NCBI GenBank assembly: GCA_002479485.1
Contig: DLNM01000035.1
Location: forward strand, 312,676-376,675
DNA from: Firmicutes bacterium UBA7510
Lineage (GTDB): Bacteria > Bacillota > Clostridia > Tissierellales > Sedimentibacteraceae
DNA: 64,000 nt
Reading direction: 5' to 3'
Shown here: positions 23,928-32,092 of the stretch, piece after piece
Layout: every line of letters starts with the position of its first letter
Position numbering within the stretch: the stretch's first letter is position 1
The notes under the pieces: model-generated
Told to the model about the DNA's origin: nothing
The model's input: only the letters and a program-made list of their open reading frames with translations
The model's database searches: none
Program-made: the position numbers and the translations under genes

Positions 23928-24206
23928 ATGAAATATCAAAATGCAAATGCTATTTTACCTGAACATTTGTTGTCACAAATTCAAGAATATGTTCAAGGAA
24001 AGTATCTATATATACCTGCACCCGAGGAGTCTCGTAAAGGCTGGGGAGAAAATTCAGGCGCACGTGAAAGCTTGTATAAAAGAAACGAAGAAATTTACTA
24101 TAAATACAAGCAAGGATTAAATATTAATGAATTGGCAGAGAAGTATTTTCTTTCTATTCATTCAATTAAGAAAATTGTATATAGAAAAAATAGAGACAGC
24201 TTGTAA
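23928..24206 (+). CDS. CD3324 family DNA-binding protein
   Basis: A 92-residue protein of the small clostridial CD3324/Mor-related group. It has an N-terminal MKYQNANAILPEHLLSQIQEYVQGKYLYIP block, a central SRKGWGENSGARESL region and a C-terminal helix-turn-helix (LNINELAEKYFLSIHSIKKIVYRKNR, about 63-88). A paralogue of the same length forms the N-terminal part of the kinase fusion at 33548. The SD AGGAGAG precedes the start. It is expressed behind the folded leader RNA and ends in a terminator that overlaps its stop codon. Confidence 0.8.
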   Translation: MKYQNANAILPEHLLSQIQEYVQGKYLYIPAPEESRKGWGENSGARESLYKRNEEIYYKYKQGLNINELAEKYFLSIHSIKKIVYRKNRDSL

Positions 24207-24228
24207 TAAAATCAAGCTGTCTTAGTTT
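24194..24228 (+). terminator. Rho-independent terminator
   Basis: The stem AGACAGCTTG / CAAGCTGTCT has the stop codon of the CD3324 gene in its loop, followed by a TAGTTTT tail. Confidence 0.8.
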
Positions 24229-24240
24229 TATGTTAGTTTT

Positions 24241-24286
24241 ATTAACAATATTAAAATAATATTATTAACAATATTAGAATAATATT
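24241..24286. repeat. 23-bp tandem repeat, two copies
   Basis: Two head-to-tail units beginning ATTAACAATATT differ at one base, and a third partial copy runs into the ABC-F stop codon. Probably a slippage product in the 3' region of two convergent genes. Confidence 0.75.
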
Positions 24287-24287
24287 A

Positions 24288-25823
24288 TTAAAATAAATCT
24301 TCTATATTTATTATTTTATCAACCCAACCTTTATAAAATTTTTCCTCGTGAGAGACTAAAATAATACTTCCTTGAAACTCCCTGATTGCATTTTCTAATA
24401 CTTCTTTTGTTTCCTTGTCAAAATGATTAGTAGGTTCATCCATAATTAAAAAGTTAAATGGAGACAGAATTAATTTACAAAGCTTAACCTTAGATTGTTC
24501 ACCACCACTTAAGCTCGATATGCTTCTATCATTATGCTCTTCCTTAACTCCACAGATTGCTAAATTCTTTATAATTTCTTTTTTTATCATAGATGGATAT
24601 GCATCTGAGATAATTTCAAAAGGTGTTTTGTTGTTATCTGTCCATTTCAAATCTTGTTCATAGTAACCAATTTTAACATTGTCAGTAAATTTATAATTTC
24701 CAGATACACTAGGTATTTCACCTACTAGAGTTTTTAATAAAGTAGATTTGCCTATTCCATTAAATCCAGTTATCACTAGCTTTTGACCACCTTCAATTGA
24801 GAAGTTTAATTTAGGTAAAATAGGATAATAATAACCTACCTCTAAATTTTTTACACTAAGAGCTCTATATGAAGGTAGAGTAGTTTTAGGAAATATAAAC
24901 CTTGGTTTATCTACAAAAGTTGGGGGAGCAAGCCTTTCCACCCTATCTAACTGTTTTTGTCTACCCATAGCATTTCTTGTGTTAACTCCTGCCTTGTTTT
25001 TGCGTATATATGCTTCAGTTCTTTGAATTTCTTTTTGCTGAGAATTATATTGTCTAATATAATCCTCCCTTAAAAATGTTTTTTGCTTTAAAAATTCAGA
25101 ATATTTACCATTATACTTTTTTATTGTTCCAAACTCTATATCACAAATTCCTGTAGTTATTTTCTCTAAAAAATCAAAATCATGTGATACTACAATAAAA
25201 GCACCTTTAAAGGCAGATAAATAATTAGCAAGCCAATCAACATGCTCTTTATCAAGAAAATTGGTTGGTTCATCAAGAAGTAAAACATCAGGTAAGGTCA
25301 ATAAAAGTTTTGCCAATATTACTTTAGCCTTTTGTCCTCCGCTAAGTTCACCGATAAATTTATCTGTTCCAATTACATCTAGCCCAAGTCCAACCACAAC
25401 CTTATTTATTTCATAATCTATAGAATAAAAATCATTTTCACTTAGATATTCTTGGTAGCTTGATGCTTTTTTTAGCATTTCTTCATCATGCGTAATTGAA
25501 CTTTCTTGATAAAGCTTATTCATTTCAAACTCAATGTCATATAATTTTTTGTAAGAAGTATGCAAATACTCTAGTACACTCATGTTTTCTTTGATTTGGG
25601 CATATTGATCAAGGTGACCAATTTTAATATTTGATTGCCACTTTATTATTGCTTTATCAGGCACTACATTACCTAATAAAATATTTATCAAAGTGCTTTT
25701 TCCAGCACCATTTTGCCCTACAACACCTATATGCTCACCTTTATATAATTCAAAGGATGCATCCTTATAAAGTGGCTTATCAATAAAGCTGTGTGATAAA
25801 TTTGTTAATTTTAATAAACTCAT
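24288..25823 (-). CDS. ABC-F family ATPase, YfmM-like
   Basis: A 511-residue soluble protein with two ATPase domains and no membrane part, as in ribosome-associated ABC-F factors. Domain 1 has GQNGAGKST (about 36-44), signature LSGGQKAKV and DEPTNFLD. A linker of about 80 residues rich in K, Q and R follows (about 240-320). Domain 2 has GFNGIGKST, LSGGEQSKV and DEPTNHFD. Overall it resembles Bacillus YfmM from memory. Start 25823 follows TTGGAGGTAA. A 500-nt leader with a short ORF and two terminator hairpins precedes it, which is the usual setting of antibiotic-responsive ABC-F genes. Resistance is inferred only. Confidence 0.9.
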   Translation of the reverse strand: MSLLKLTNLSHSFIDKPLYKDASFELYKGEHIGVVGQNGAGKSTLINILLGNVVPDKAIIKWQSNIKIGHLDQYAQIKENMSVLEYLHTSYKKLYDIEFEMNKLYQESSITHDEEMLKKASSYQEYLSENDFYSIDYEINKVVVGLGLDVIGTDKFIGELSGGQKAKVILAKLLLTLPDVLLLDEPTNFLDKEHVDWLANYLSAFKGAFIVVSHDFDFLEKITTGICDIEFGTIKKYNGKYSEFLKQKTFLREDYIRQYNSQQKEIQRTEAYIRKNKAGVNTRNAMGRQKQLDRVERLAPPTFVDKPRFIFPKTTLPSYRALSVKNLEVGYYYPILPKLNFSIEGGQKLVITGFNGIGKSTLLKTLVGEIPSVSGNYKFTDNVKIGYYEQDLKWTDNNKTPFEIISDAYPSMIKKEIIKNLAICGVKEEHNDRSISSLSGGEQSKVKLCKLILSPFNFLIMDEPTNHFDKETKEVLENAIREFQGSIILVSHEEKFYKGWVDKIINIEDLF

Positions 25824-25926
25824 AATTACCTCCAATAAAAATTGATGAAGAATCGTTTTTTTCTTCACTCTTTCCTCTTTTCATAAATAATATCTTTAAA
25901 TAATAGGGTAAATTATCTTCCTAATA

Positions 25927-26354
25927 TAAAAAAAGAAGGTTAGCCTTTGATTTGCTGACCTTCAAAAAAACAAAGGTCATAGACAAAGTATTGACTGTCT
26001 ATGACCTAAAAATCTAAATAAGATTACACCGATAAAATATTACACTTAAATAAGCATAGCGTTAAACTGCGTTAATTTGCTATACTGATTTTAATATTAA
26101 TATTTTTATCGATGAAGATTTAGGAAATATCAATTTCCTATGAATTAAATAAATTTGAAATGTTTATTTAATTCATTATTAGGCTCTGTACAATACTTCA
26201 TCATATATATTTGTGCAGAGCAAAGATCTTGAACAAGCTTAAATGCTTCTATATAAACCATGATACATACCTTCCAACAATTTTATAATCTATTTTTACA
26301 TACAATCCTAAGATTGTTTAATAAAATTATATTTCTATAATCATAATTTCACAA
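25927..26354 (-). promoter_or_regulatory. Attenuator leader of the minus-strand ABC-F gene
   Basis: On the minus strand the promoter is TTGTGA (26354-26349) -17- TATAAT (26331-26326). The leader carries a 38-codon ORF, hairpins at 26142-26174 and 26123-26140, then a 12-bp stem at 25974-26007 followed by TTTGTTTTTTT and a 10-bp stem at 25935-25963 followed by seven Ts. The end of the first stem (AAGGTCA, 25973-25979) can instead pair with the start of the second (TGACCTT, 25956-25962), giving an antiterminator. This is attenuator architecture. Confidence 0.8.
26145..26261 (-). CDS. Leader peptide ORF, 38 codons, upstream of ABC-F
   Basis: The ATG at 26261 follows GGAAGG with 8-base spacing and lies about 58 bases after the predicted transcript start. 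The peptide begins MVYIEAFKLVQDLCSAQIYM. Its last codons form one arm of a 12-bp hairpin (26142-26174), so ribosome stalling would alter folding of the terminators downstream. No homologue is known to me. Confidence 0.6.
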   Translation of the reverse strand: MVYIEAFKLVQDLCSAQIYMMKYCTEPNNELNKHFKFI

Positions 26355-26447
26355 GATAAAGAATGGTTCTGTATTGATTTTTATATATTTGATTATTAAT
26401 ATGAAATATGGTAAAATATTACTATTGTATAAATGGTGAGGTGTAAC

Positions 26448-28337
26448 GTGAAAAAAATTTATATATTATTATTAATAATATCTTTGTCTTTTATTTTTAT
26501 ATCTTGTACTAAAGAAGCTAATGAAAATATAGAAAATGAATTAAATGAAACTGTTGACACCTTAGATGAAAATGATAACAAAGAAGCTGAAGATATAGAA
26601 CTAGATTATATGGTAAAGTGGGTAGATATTGAGTTTGAAAAGGCTGTAAGAATAGCAATTAATAAACCTCGTGGACCTATATGCAGAAGTGATCTTGATG
26701 GAATTACAAAACTTGAAATATGGGGAAAATCATATGCAAAGTCTGACATTAATTGGGATGTTTTTTATTGTGAAAAATTTGATTTAGAATACAAACCTAT
26801 TAATTGTGATGCTGCATGGGAAACAGGCAGTATCACCAGTTTAGAAGACATTGTACATTTTAAAAATCTTACATATTTAAGTATAAACAATAATCAGATA
26901 ACTGATATAAGTCCATTAAGTGAAATGGTTAATTTAGAATCCTTATCTTTGTTAGGCAATCAAGTTACAGATATAACTTCATTATATAATCTTGTAAAAT
27001 TGAATAGCTTAACAATTAGTATATATGAAACCATAAAAGATACAAGTGTGTTAGACAATTTAAAAAAATTAGAATATTTAGATTTGAGCGGAAATATTAG
27101 TGATATTTCTAATATACAAAACTTAACTAATTTAAAAGTTCTTTATTTAGGATATAGGGAGATAAATAATATAAATAGTTTAGAAAAATTGAATAATTTA
27201 GAAAAACTATATCTAAATGATTGCCAAATTTCAGATATAAGCTTTATAAAAAATTTTAATAAACTAAGTACACTATTTTTAAACGGAAATCATGTAACAG
27301 ATATTACTCCGATAAGCTCTTTAAAAAACTTAAAAAATTTAAATTTGATGTATAATCCTATAACGGATATAAATACATTAGCTAATCTAACAAACTTAGA
27401 AGGCTTAAATATTAGTGGGAATACTTTAAATGATATTAGTATTTTAGGTAATTTAACTAATTTAAAACATCTTAATATTGGAGGTAATAATTTATCAGAT
27501 TTAAGTTTTTTAAAGAAACTTACAAATTTAGAGTTTTTATCAATAGAAGGTAGTGAGTGTAGTAATTTTAATGACCTAAGCGGATTAACAAAATTAAAAG
27601 AATTAAATTTAGATAATTGTATTGCAACTGATTTAAGACCTTTAGAAAACCTAATAAATCTAGAAAAACTCTCGTTTATATATTGTAAGGCACCTAACTT
27701 AGATGGTTTAGATAATATGAGTAAATTAAGCTATTTAAGTCTTATGTATGGCGATGTTAAAGATATCAGCGCACTTAAAAATCTTACCAAAATAAAAGAA
27801 GTATTTTTAGATTGGAATGAAATAAAAGATATAAATCCTTTGGAAAATTCAAAGGATATTGAAAGTCTAAACTTAATTGGCAATGATGTTACAGATATAA
27901 TTGTATTAAAGGATAAGATTAAATTAAAAAATTTAAATTTTGAAAAAAATAATATTATAGATATAAGTCCTTTGCAAGAACTGATTTACTTAGAAAGACT
28001 TAATTTATCGCGAAACAAAATTGAAGATATAAGTGCTTTAAGTAAATTGGTTAAGTTGGATTATTTAAATTTAGGATCTAACTATATAAGGGATATTAGC
28101 ATATTAGGAAACTTAATAAATTTAACTTATCTGGATTTGCATACTAATTTAGTATCTAAAGTAGAAGGTTTAAGTAATTTAATAAATTTATCAACTTTAG
28201 ATTTACATACTAATATAATTTCTGATATAAGTCCTTTGAGTAATTTAAGTCAACTATATTATATTGACTTACGATACAATAGCATACAAGATTGGACTCC
28301 AGTGACGAATTTTGAACATGTAATAGGTAAACCATAA
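26448..28337 (+). CDS. Leucine-rich-repeat lipoprotein (internalin-type repeats)
   Basis: A 629-residue exported lipoprotein. The signal IYILLLIISLSFIFISC ends at Cys20 (GTG start after GGTGAGGTG). After an acidic linker and a roughly 90-residue N-terminal domain come about 22 repeats of 22 residues with the internalin pattern LxNLxxLxLxxNxIxDIxxL, from about residue 130 to the end. There is no LPXTG anchor; the lipid tail holds it to the membrane. Such proteins bind partner proteins, but the ligand is unknown. The ABC-F leader runs in the opposite direction, so the two genes are divergent. Confidence 0.9.
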   Translation: MKKIYILLLIISLSFIFISCTKEANENIENELNETVDTLDENDNKEAEDIELDYMVKWVDIEFEKAVRIAINKPRGPICRSDLDGITKLEIWGKSYAKSDINWDVFYCEKFDLEYKPINCDAAWETGSITSLEDIVHFKNLTYLSINNNQITDISPLSEMVNLESLSLLGNQVTDITSLYNLVKLNSLTISIYETIKDTSVLDNLKKLEYLDLSGNISDISNIQNLTNLKVLYLGYREINNINSLEKLNNLEKLYLNDCQISDISFIKNFNKLSTLFLNGNHVTDITPISSLKNLKNLNLMYNPITDINTLANLTNLEGLNISGNTLNDISILGNLTNLKHLNIGGNNLSDLSFLKKLTNLEFLSIEGSECSNFNDLSGLTKLKELNLDNCIATDLRPLENLINLEKLSFIYCKAPNLDGLDNMSKLSYLSLMYGDVKDISALKNLTKIKEVFLDWNEIKDINPLENSKDIESLNLIGNDVTDIIVLKDKIKLKNLNFEKNNIIDISPLQELIYLERLNLSRNKIEDISALSKLVKLDYLNLGSNYIRDISILGNLINLTYLDLHTNLVSKVEGLSNLINLSTLDLHTNIISDISPLSNLSQLYYIDLRYNSIQDWTPVTNFEHVIGKP

Positions 28338-28363
28338 TAGATAAAAAATAAAGGAGAAAAGCT

Positions 28364-29185
28364 ATGATAGAAATTCCAGAAAGTATTAATATGGCAAAAC
28401 AGCTTAATGAAACGGTAAAAGGAAAAATTATAAAAAAGGTATGTGCAAATCATACACCACATTCATTTGCATGGTATTATGGAAATCCTAATGACTATAA
28501 TGCTTTACTTGCAGGTAAGCCTGTTGGCAGCTCAAATGGTATTGGCAGCATGGTAGAAATCAGTTTAGATGACTGTAAAATACTTATTGGAGATGGAACA
28601 AATATAAGATTTTATGGTGACGAAAAGAGCATACCTAATAAACATCAATTGCTTGTAGAATTTGATGATAATACTTATCTAGTTTGTACTGTGCAAATGT
28701 ATGGTGGTATGTGGGCATTTAAAAATGAACAGAATAAAAATGAGTTTTATTTGGTAGCAAAAGAAAAGCAATTACCTTTAAGCGATGAATTTAATGCTAA
28801 ATACTTTGACAGCCTAAGAGATGATGAAGGGATGAAAATGTCAGCTAAAGCATTTTTAGCAACAAAACAACGTATACCAGGTCTTGGCAATGGTGTATTG
28901 CAAGATATCTTATATAACGCCAATATACATCCAAAAAGAAAAATGACTACATTGTCGGATGTAGAATATGAAAATTTATATTTATCAACTAAATCAACAT
29001 TAAAGGAAATGACTGAAAAAGGTGGTAGAGATACGGAAAAAGATATATTTGGCCGCAATGGTGGATATATAACAAAGCTAAGTAAGAATACATTGGGTAA
29101 AGCTTGTAAAGTTTGTGGAGAAGAAATAAGAAAAGCATCCTATTTAGGTGGAACTATATATTTTTGTGAACATTGTCAAAAGTAA
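28364..29185 (+). CDS. Fpg/Nei-like DNA glycosylase with atypical N terminus
   Basis: A 273-residue protein of the formamidopyrimidine-DNA glycosylase/endonuclease VIII fold. The helix-two-turn-helix segment RIPGLGNGVLQDILYNANIHPKRK (about 170-193) and a C-terminal zinc finger (CKVC...CEHC, last 25 residues) are intact. Canonical enzymes start M-P-E-x-P-E with Pro2 as nucleophile; this one starts MIEIPES, so the catalytic proline is absent at position 2. It may be inactive or use another residue. The SD AAGGAG precedes the start. Confidence 0.8.
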   Translation: MIEIPESINMAKQLNETVKGKIIKKVCANHTPHSFAWYYGNPNDYNALLAGKPVGSSNGIGSMVEISLDDCKILIGDGTNIRFYGDEKSIPNKHQLLVEFDDNTYLVCTVQMYGGMWAFKNEQNKNEFYLVAKEKQLPLSDEFNAKYFDSLRDDEGMKMSAKAFLATKQRIPGLGNGVLQDILYNANIHPKRKMTTLSDVEYENLYLSTKSTLKEMTEKGGRDTEKDIFGRNGGYITKLSKNTLGKACKVCGEEIRKASYLGGTIYFCEHCQK

Positions 29186-29251
29186 GAATTGTGTCAAACC
29201 GTGACTATTGCCTAGCTAATAAAAAAAGAATACAAAAGATTTGGAGATACA

Positions 29252-29698
29252 ATGAAAAAAATATTAATTTTTTCGATTTTTTTAATACTGTTTGTTTTTG
29301 TTGGCTGTAATAATGATTACTATGAAATTAAAAATTTTGATATACCTTGCTTAACAGTGACCAATGATAATCAAAAAATTACAGTTGAAAGAGGTGGCTA
29401 CAGCTGGGCTGTAAAAAATACTAATATAACAACAGATACAGACGGTCCTGAGAAAATTGCAGAGAATATGGAAGGAGATATTGTTTTACCTAATACACAA
29501 TTAAACATGAAGTTTACACAAACTCCAAGTAAAGTAAATGTAATTTATTGTGGTGAGCTAAAAGATGTAGAGTACAGCTTCACAGAAAATTCAATAATCG
29601 TTCCAAAAGAGGAAGGTATATTTGTTTTTGAAGTGGCAGGTGAATGGGAGCAAGGTAGAGTATCATATACAATAAAGATAATTGTTAAAAATAATTAA
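29252..29698 (+). CDS. Lipoprotein of unknown function
   Basis: A 148-residue lipoprotein with the signal KKILIFSIFLILFVFVGC (Cys19). The mature part contains GGYSWAVKNTNITTDTDGPEKIAENM, which is the motif seen in small clostridial lipoproteins that precede biotin or stress genes, but I have no function for it. The SD TTTGGAG precedes the start, and a terminator separates it from bioY. Confidence 0.75.
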   Translation: MKKILIFSIFLILFVFVGCNNDYYEIKNFDIPCLTVTNDNQKITVERGGYSWAVKNTNITTDTDGPEKIAENMEGDIVLPNTQLNMKFTQTPSKVNVIYCGELKDVEYSFTENSIIVPKEEGIFVFEVAGEWEQGRVSYTIKIIVKNN

Positions 29699-29703
29699 AT
29701 TTT

Positions 29704-29736
29704 AAACACTATAAGTTTTTCTTATGGTGTTTTTTT
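29704..29736 (+). terminator. Rho-independent terminator
   Basis: The stem AAACACTATAAG / CTTATGGTGTTT (one T-G pair) is followed by a T run. Confidence 0.8.
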
Positions 29737-29744
29737 ATCTGTAA

Positions 29745-29797
29745 TGTAAACCATAAAATAAATAAGGGTTTACAAATAATTATGAACATGCTATATT
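29745..29797 (+). promoter_or_regulatory. BirA operator and promoter of the biotin operon
   Basis: TGTAAACC (29745-29752), 14 bases, GGTTTACA (29767-29774) is a perfect BirA half-site pair. The second half holds the -35 TTTACA (29769-29774), which is 17 bases from TATATT (29792-29797). Biotinyl-AMP-loaded BirA should therefore block transcription. Confidence 0.9.
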
Positions 29798-29845
29798 AAA
29801 AAAGCGAGAAATATTAATCTAGAAATTCTTATTAAGGAGAACAAC

Positions 29846-30412
29846 ATGGAAATTATAAAGAAAAAAAGCAGTACGCAAAAGATGATATGGTGTGCATTGT
29901 TTACAGTTTTAATTATTGTAGGAGCCTTTATTAAGATACCAATACCAATGGTGCCATTTACATTGCAGCTGCTTTTTACAATGATGGCAGGACTAATACT
30001 TGGAGCTAAATGGGGAGCAATTAGTGTGCTTGTTTACATAGTTATGGGACTTATAGGTATACCTGTATTTGCATCAGGTGGAGGTATTAGTTATATATTT
30101 CAGCCAACATTCGGATATTTAATAGGCTTTTGTATTGGTAGTTATGCAACAGGAAAAATTGCCAATAAAGTGTCTGAGCCATCAATTAAAAGACTATTAG
30201 CAGCTAATTTTGTTGGATTAGCTATAGTCTATATATTTGGTATGATTTATTACTATATAATTGGAAATTTTGTAATAAATTCGCATATTGGATTATGGCC
30301 GTTATTTTTATATTGCTTTATATTGGCAGTTCCAGGAGATATTGTTCTTTGTATTTTGGCAGCGATTTTAGGTAAGAGACTAATACCTATCATAAGAAGG
30401 ATGGAAAAATAA
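29846..30412 (+). CDS. bioY: Biotin ECF transporter S component BioY
   Basis: A 188-residue, six-helix membrane protein that binds biotin for uptake. Family features include KIPIPMVPFTLQLLFTMMAGLILG near 30-55 and GIPVFASGGGISYIFQPTFGYLIGF near 72-96. The energising EcfAAT genes are not in this window. The SD AAGGAG precedes the start. It is the first gene of a biotin operon under BirA control and directly touches bioB (stop TAA, then ATG). Confidence 0.95.
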   Translation: MEIIKKKSSTQKMIWCALFTVLIIVGAFIKIPIPMVPFTLQLLFTMMAGLILGAKWGAISVLVYIVMGLIGIPVFASGGGISYIFQPTFGYLIGFCIGSYATGKIANKVSEPSIKRLLAANFVGLAIVYIFGMIYYYIIGNFVINSHIGLWPLFLYCFILAVPGDIVLCILAAILGKRLIPIIRRMEK

Positions 30413-31384
30413 ATGAGTATAGTAAAAAAACTTAAAGATAAAATTTTTAATGGTGAATTGATTTCTAAAAAAGAGGCTTTGCAGTTAGTTGATTGCAATA
30501 TAGAAGATATTTGTAAAGCAGCAGATGAAATAAGAGAAAAATTCTGTGGAAATGATTTTGATATTTGTACTATAATAAATGCTAAAAGCGGTAAGTGTTC
30601 AGAAAACTGTAAATTTTGTGCTCAATCATCATTTTATGATACGAATATAGAAGAGTATCAGTTGCTTGACTCTAATGAAATTGTTAGACAAGCTCAAAAT
30701 GACTACGATAAGGGTGTACAGCGTTTTTCATTAGTTACATCTGGCAGATGTTTAAAAGATAATGATTTAGAGAAAATTTGTGAGATCGTAAAAATTATAA
30801 GAAAAGAAGTTGGAATAAATGTATGTGCATCTAATGGTTTGCTTAGTGAAAAACAATATAAAATGTTGATGGATTCTGGAGTTACGAGAATACATAACAA
30901 CTTAGAAACTTCAAGAAACAGGTTTGACAGTGTGTGCACGACACATACCTATGATAACAAATTAGATGCGATAAAAGCAGCACAAACGACAGGATTAGTT
31001 GTATGCAGTGGTGGTATTGTTGGTATGGGTGAAACTATGGAGGATAGAATAGACATGATTTTAGATATTCGCAGTCTAGGAATTAGGTCTATTCCTATTA
31101 ATATGTTAAATCCAATAGCTGGAACACCATATGAAGACTTAGAAAAACTTTCAAATGAAGAAATGTGTCAAATTGTAGCTATTGCCCGGTTTTTAGTTCC
31201 TGATGGTTTTATTCGACTAGCAGGTGGCAGAGGTCTTTTAGAGGATAAGGGAAGAAGATGCTTTATGTCAGGGGCTAATGCTTGTATATCAGGAGATATG
31301 CTTACTACTGCTGGAATTAGTATTGATACTGATAAAAGAATGATAGAAGAACTTGGTTTTAAAATTAAATTAGTTAATGAGTAG
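30413..31384 (+). CDS. bioB: Biotin synthase
   Basis: A 323-residue radical SAM enzyme that inserts sulphur into dethiobiotin. The 4Fe-4S motif CSENCKFC is at 62-69 (Cys62, 66, 69). The cluster-binding residues NNLETSRN and the AGGRG segment (LAGGRGLLEDKG near 270) are conserved. It follows bioY without a gap and precedes bioD by 9 bases. Start ATG 30413 is consistent with the operon frame. Confidence 0.97.
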   Translation: MSIVKKLKDKIFNGELISKKEALQLVDCNIEDICKAADEIREKFCGNDFDICTIINAKSGKCSENCKFCAQSSFYDTNIEEYQLLDSNEIVRQAQNDYDKGVQRFSLVTSGRCLKDNDLEKICEIVKIIRKEVGINVCASNGLLSEKQYKMLMDSGVTRIHNNLETSRNRFDSVCTTHTYDNKLDAIKAAQTTGLVVCSGGIVGMGETMEDRIDMILDIRSLGIRSIPINMLNPIAGTPYEDLEKLSNEEMCQIVAIARFLVPDGFIRLAGGRGLLEDKGRRCFMSGANACISGDMLTTAGISIDTDKRMIEELGFKIKLVNE

Positions 31385-31393
31385 AGGTTATAA

Positions 31394-32077
31394 ATGAGTA
31401 AAGGTCTTTTTGTAACGGGTACAGGCACTGATGTTGGTAAAACATATGTTACTGCATTGATTATAAAGAAGTTAAAGGAAGAAGGTTTAAATGTTGGATA
31501 TTATAAGGCTGCATTAAGTGGTGCAGAATTTAATAATGGAAAATTAGTACCAGGTGATGCTGAATATGTTAGAAAAATAGCTAGACTTGATAATTCATCT
31601 AACAATGATGTTTCATATGTATATAAAAACGCAGTATCACCACATTTGGCGGCTAGGCTTGAAAATAAACAAGTAGATATGGATGTTATAAAAAAGGATT
31701 ATAAAGCATTATCAAATGTATATGATTATTTGACTGTAGAGGGAAGCGGTGGGATTGTATGTCCTTTAAGATATGATGATAAAAAAATTATAATGCTAGA
31801 GGATGTAATAAAGGAATTAAATTTGAGTGTTTTAATTGTATCAAGTGCTGGTCTTGGTACCATAAATGCTACAGTTTTAACTGTTGAATATTTAAGAAGT
31901 AAAAATATAAAAATTGAAGGAATTATATTAAATGAATTCCATAAAGGTGATGTAATGGAAGAAGATAATTTATATATGATTGAAAAATTAACGAATGTAA
32001 AGGTAATTGGTGTAGTAGAAATTAAACAGAAAAAAATTGACATAAGTGTAAATATGTTAACTTGTTTATATAAGTAG
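31394..32077 (+). CDS. bioD: Dethiobiotin synthetase
   Basis: A 227-residue ATP-dependent carboxylase that closes the ureido ring of dethiobiotin. The P-loop GTGTDVGKT lies at 8-16, and the substrate segment VEGSGGIVCPL near 115-125 is typical. The SD AGAGGT (in GTAGAGGTTAT) precedes 31394. Like its neighbours it is under the BirA operator at 29745-29774. Confidence 0.95.
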   Translation: MSKGLFVTGTGTDVGKTYVTALIIKKLKEEGLNVGYYKAALSGAEFNNGKLVPGDAEYVRKIARLDNSSNNDVSYVYKNAVSPHLAARLENKQVDMDVIKKDYKALSNVYDYLTVEGSGGIVCPLRYDDKKIIMLEDVIKELNLSVLIVSSAGLGTINATVLTVEYLRSKNIKIEGIILNEFHKGDVMEEDNLYMIEKLTNVKVIGVVEIKQKKIDISVNMLTCLYK

Positions 32078-32092
32078 AAAAGAGGGATCATA

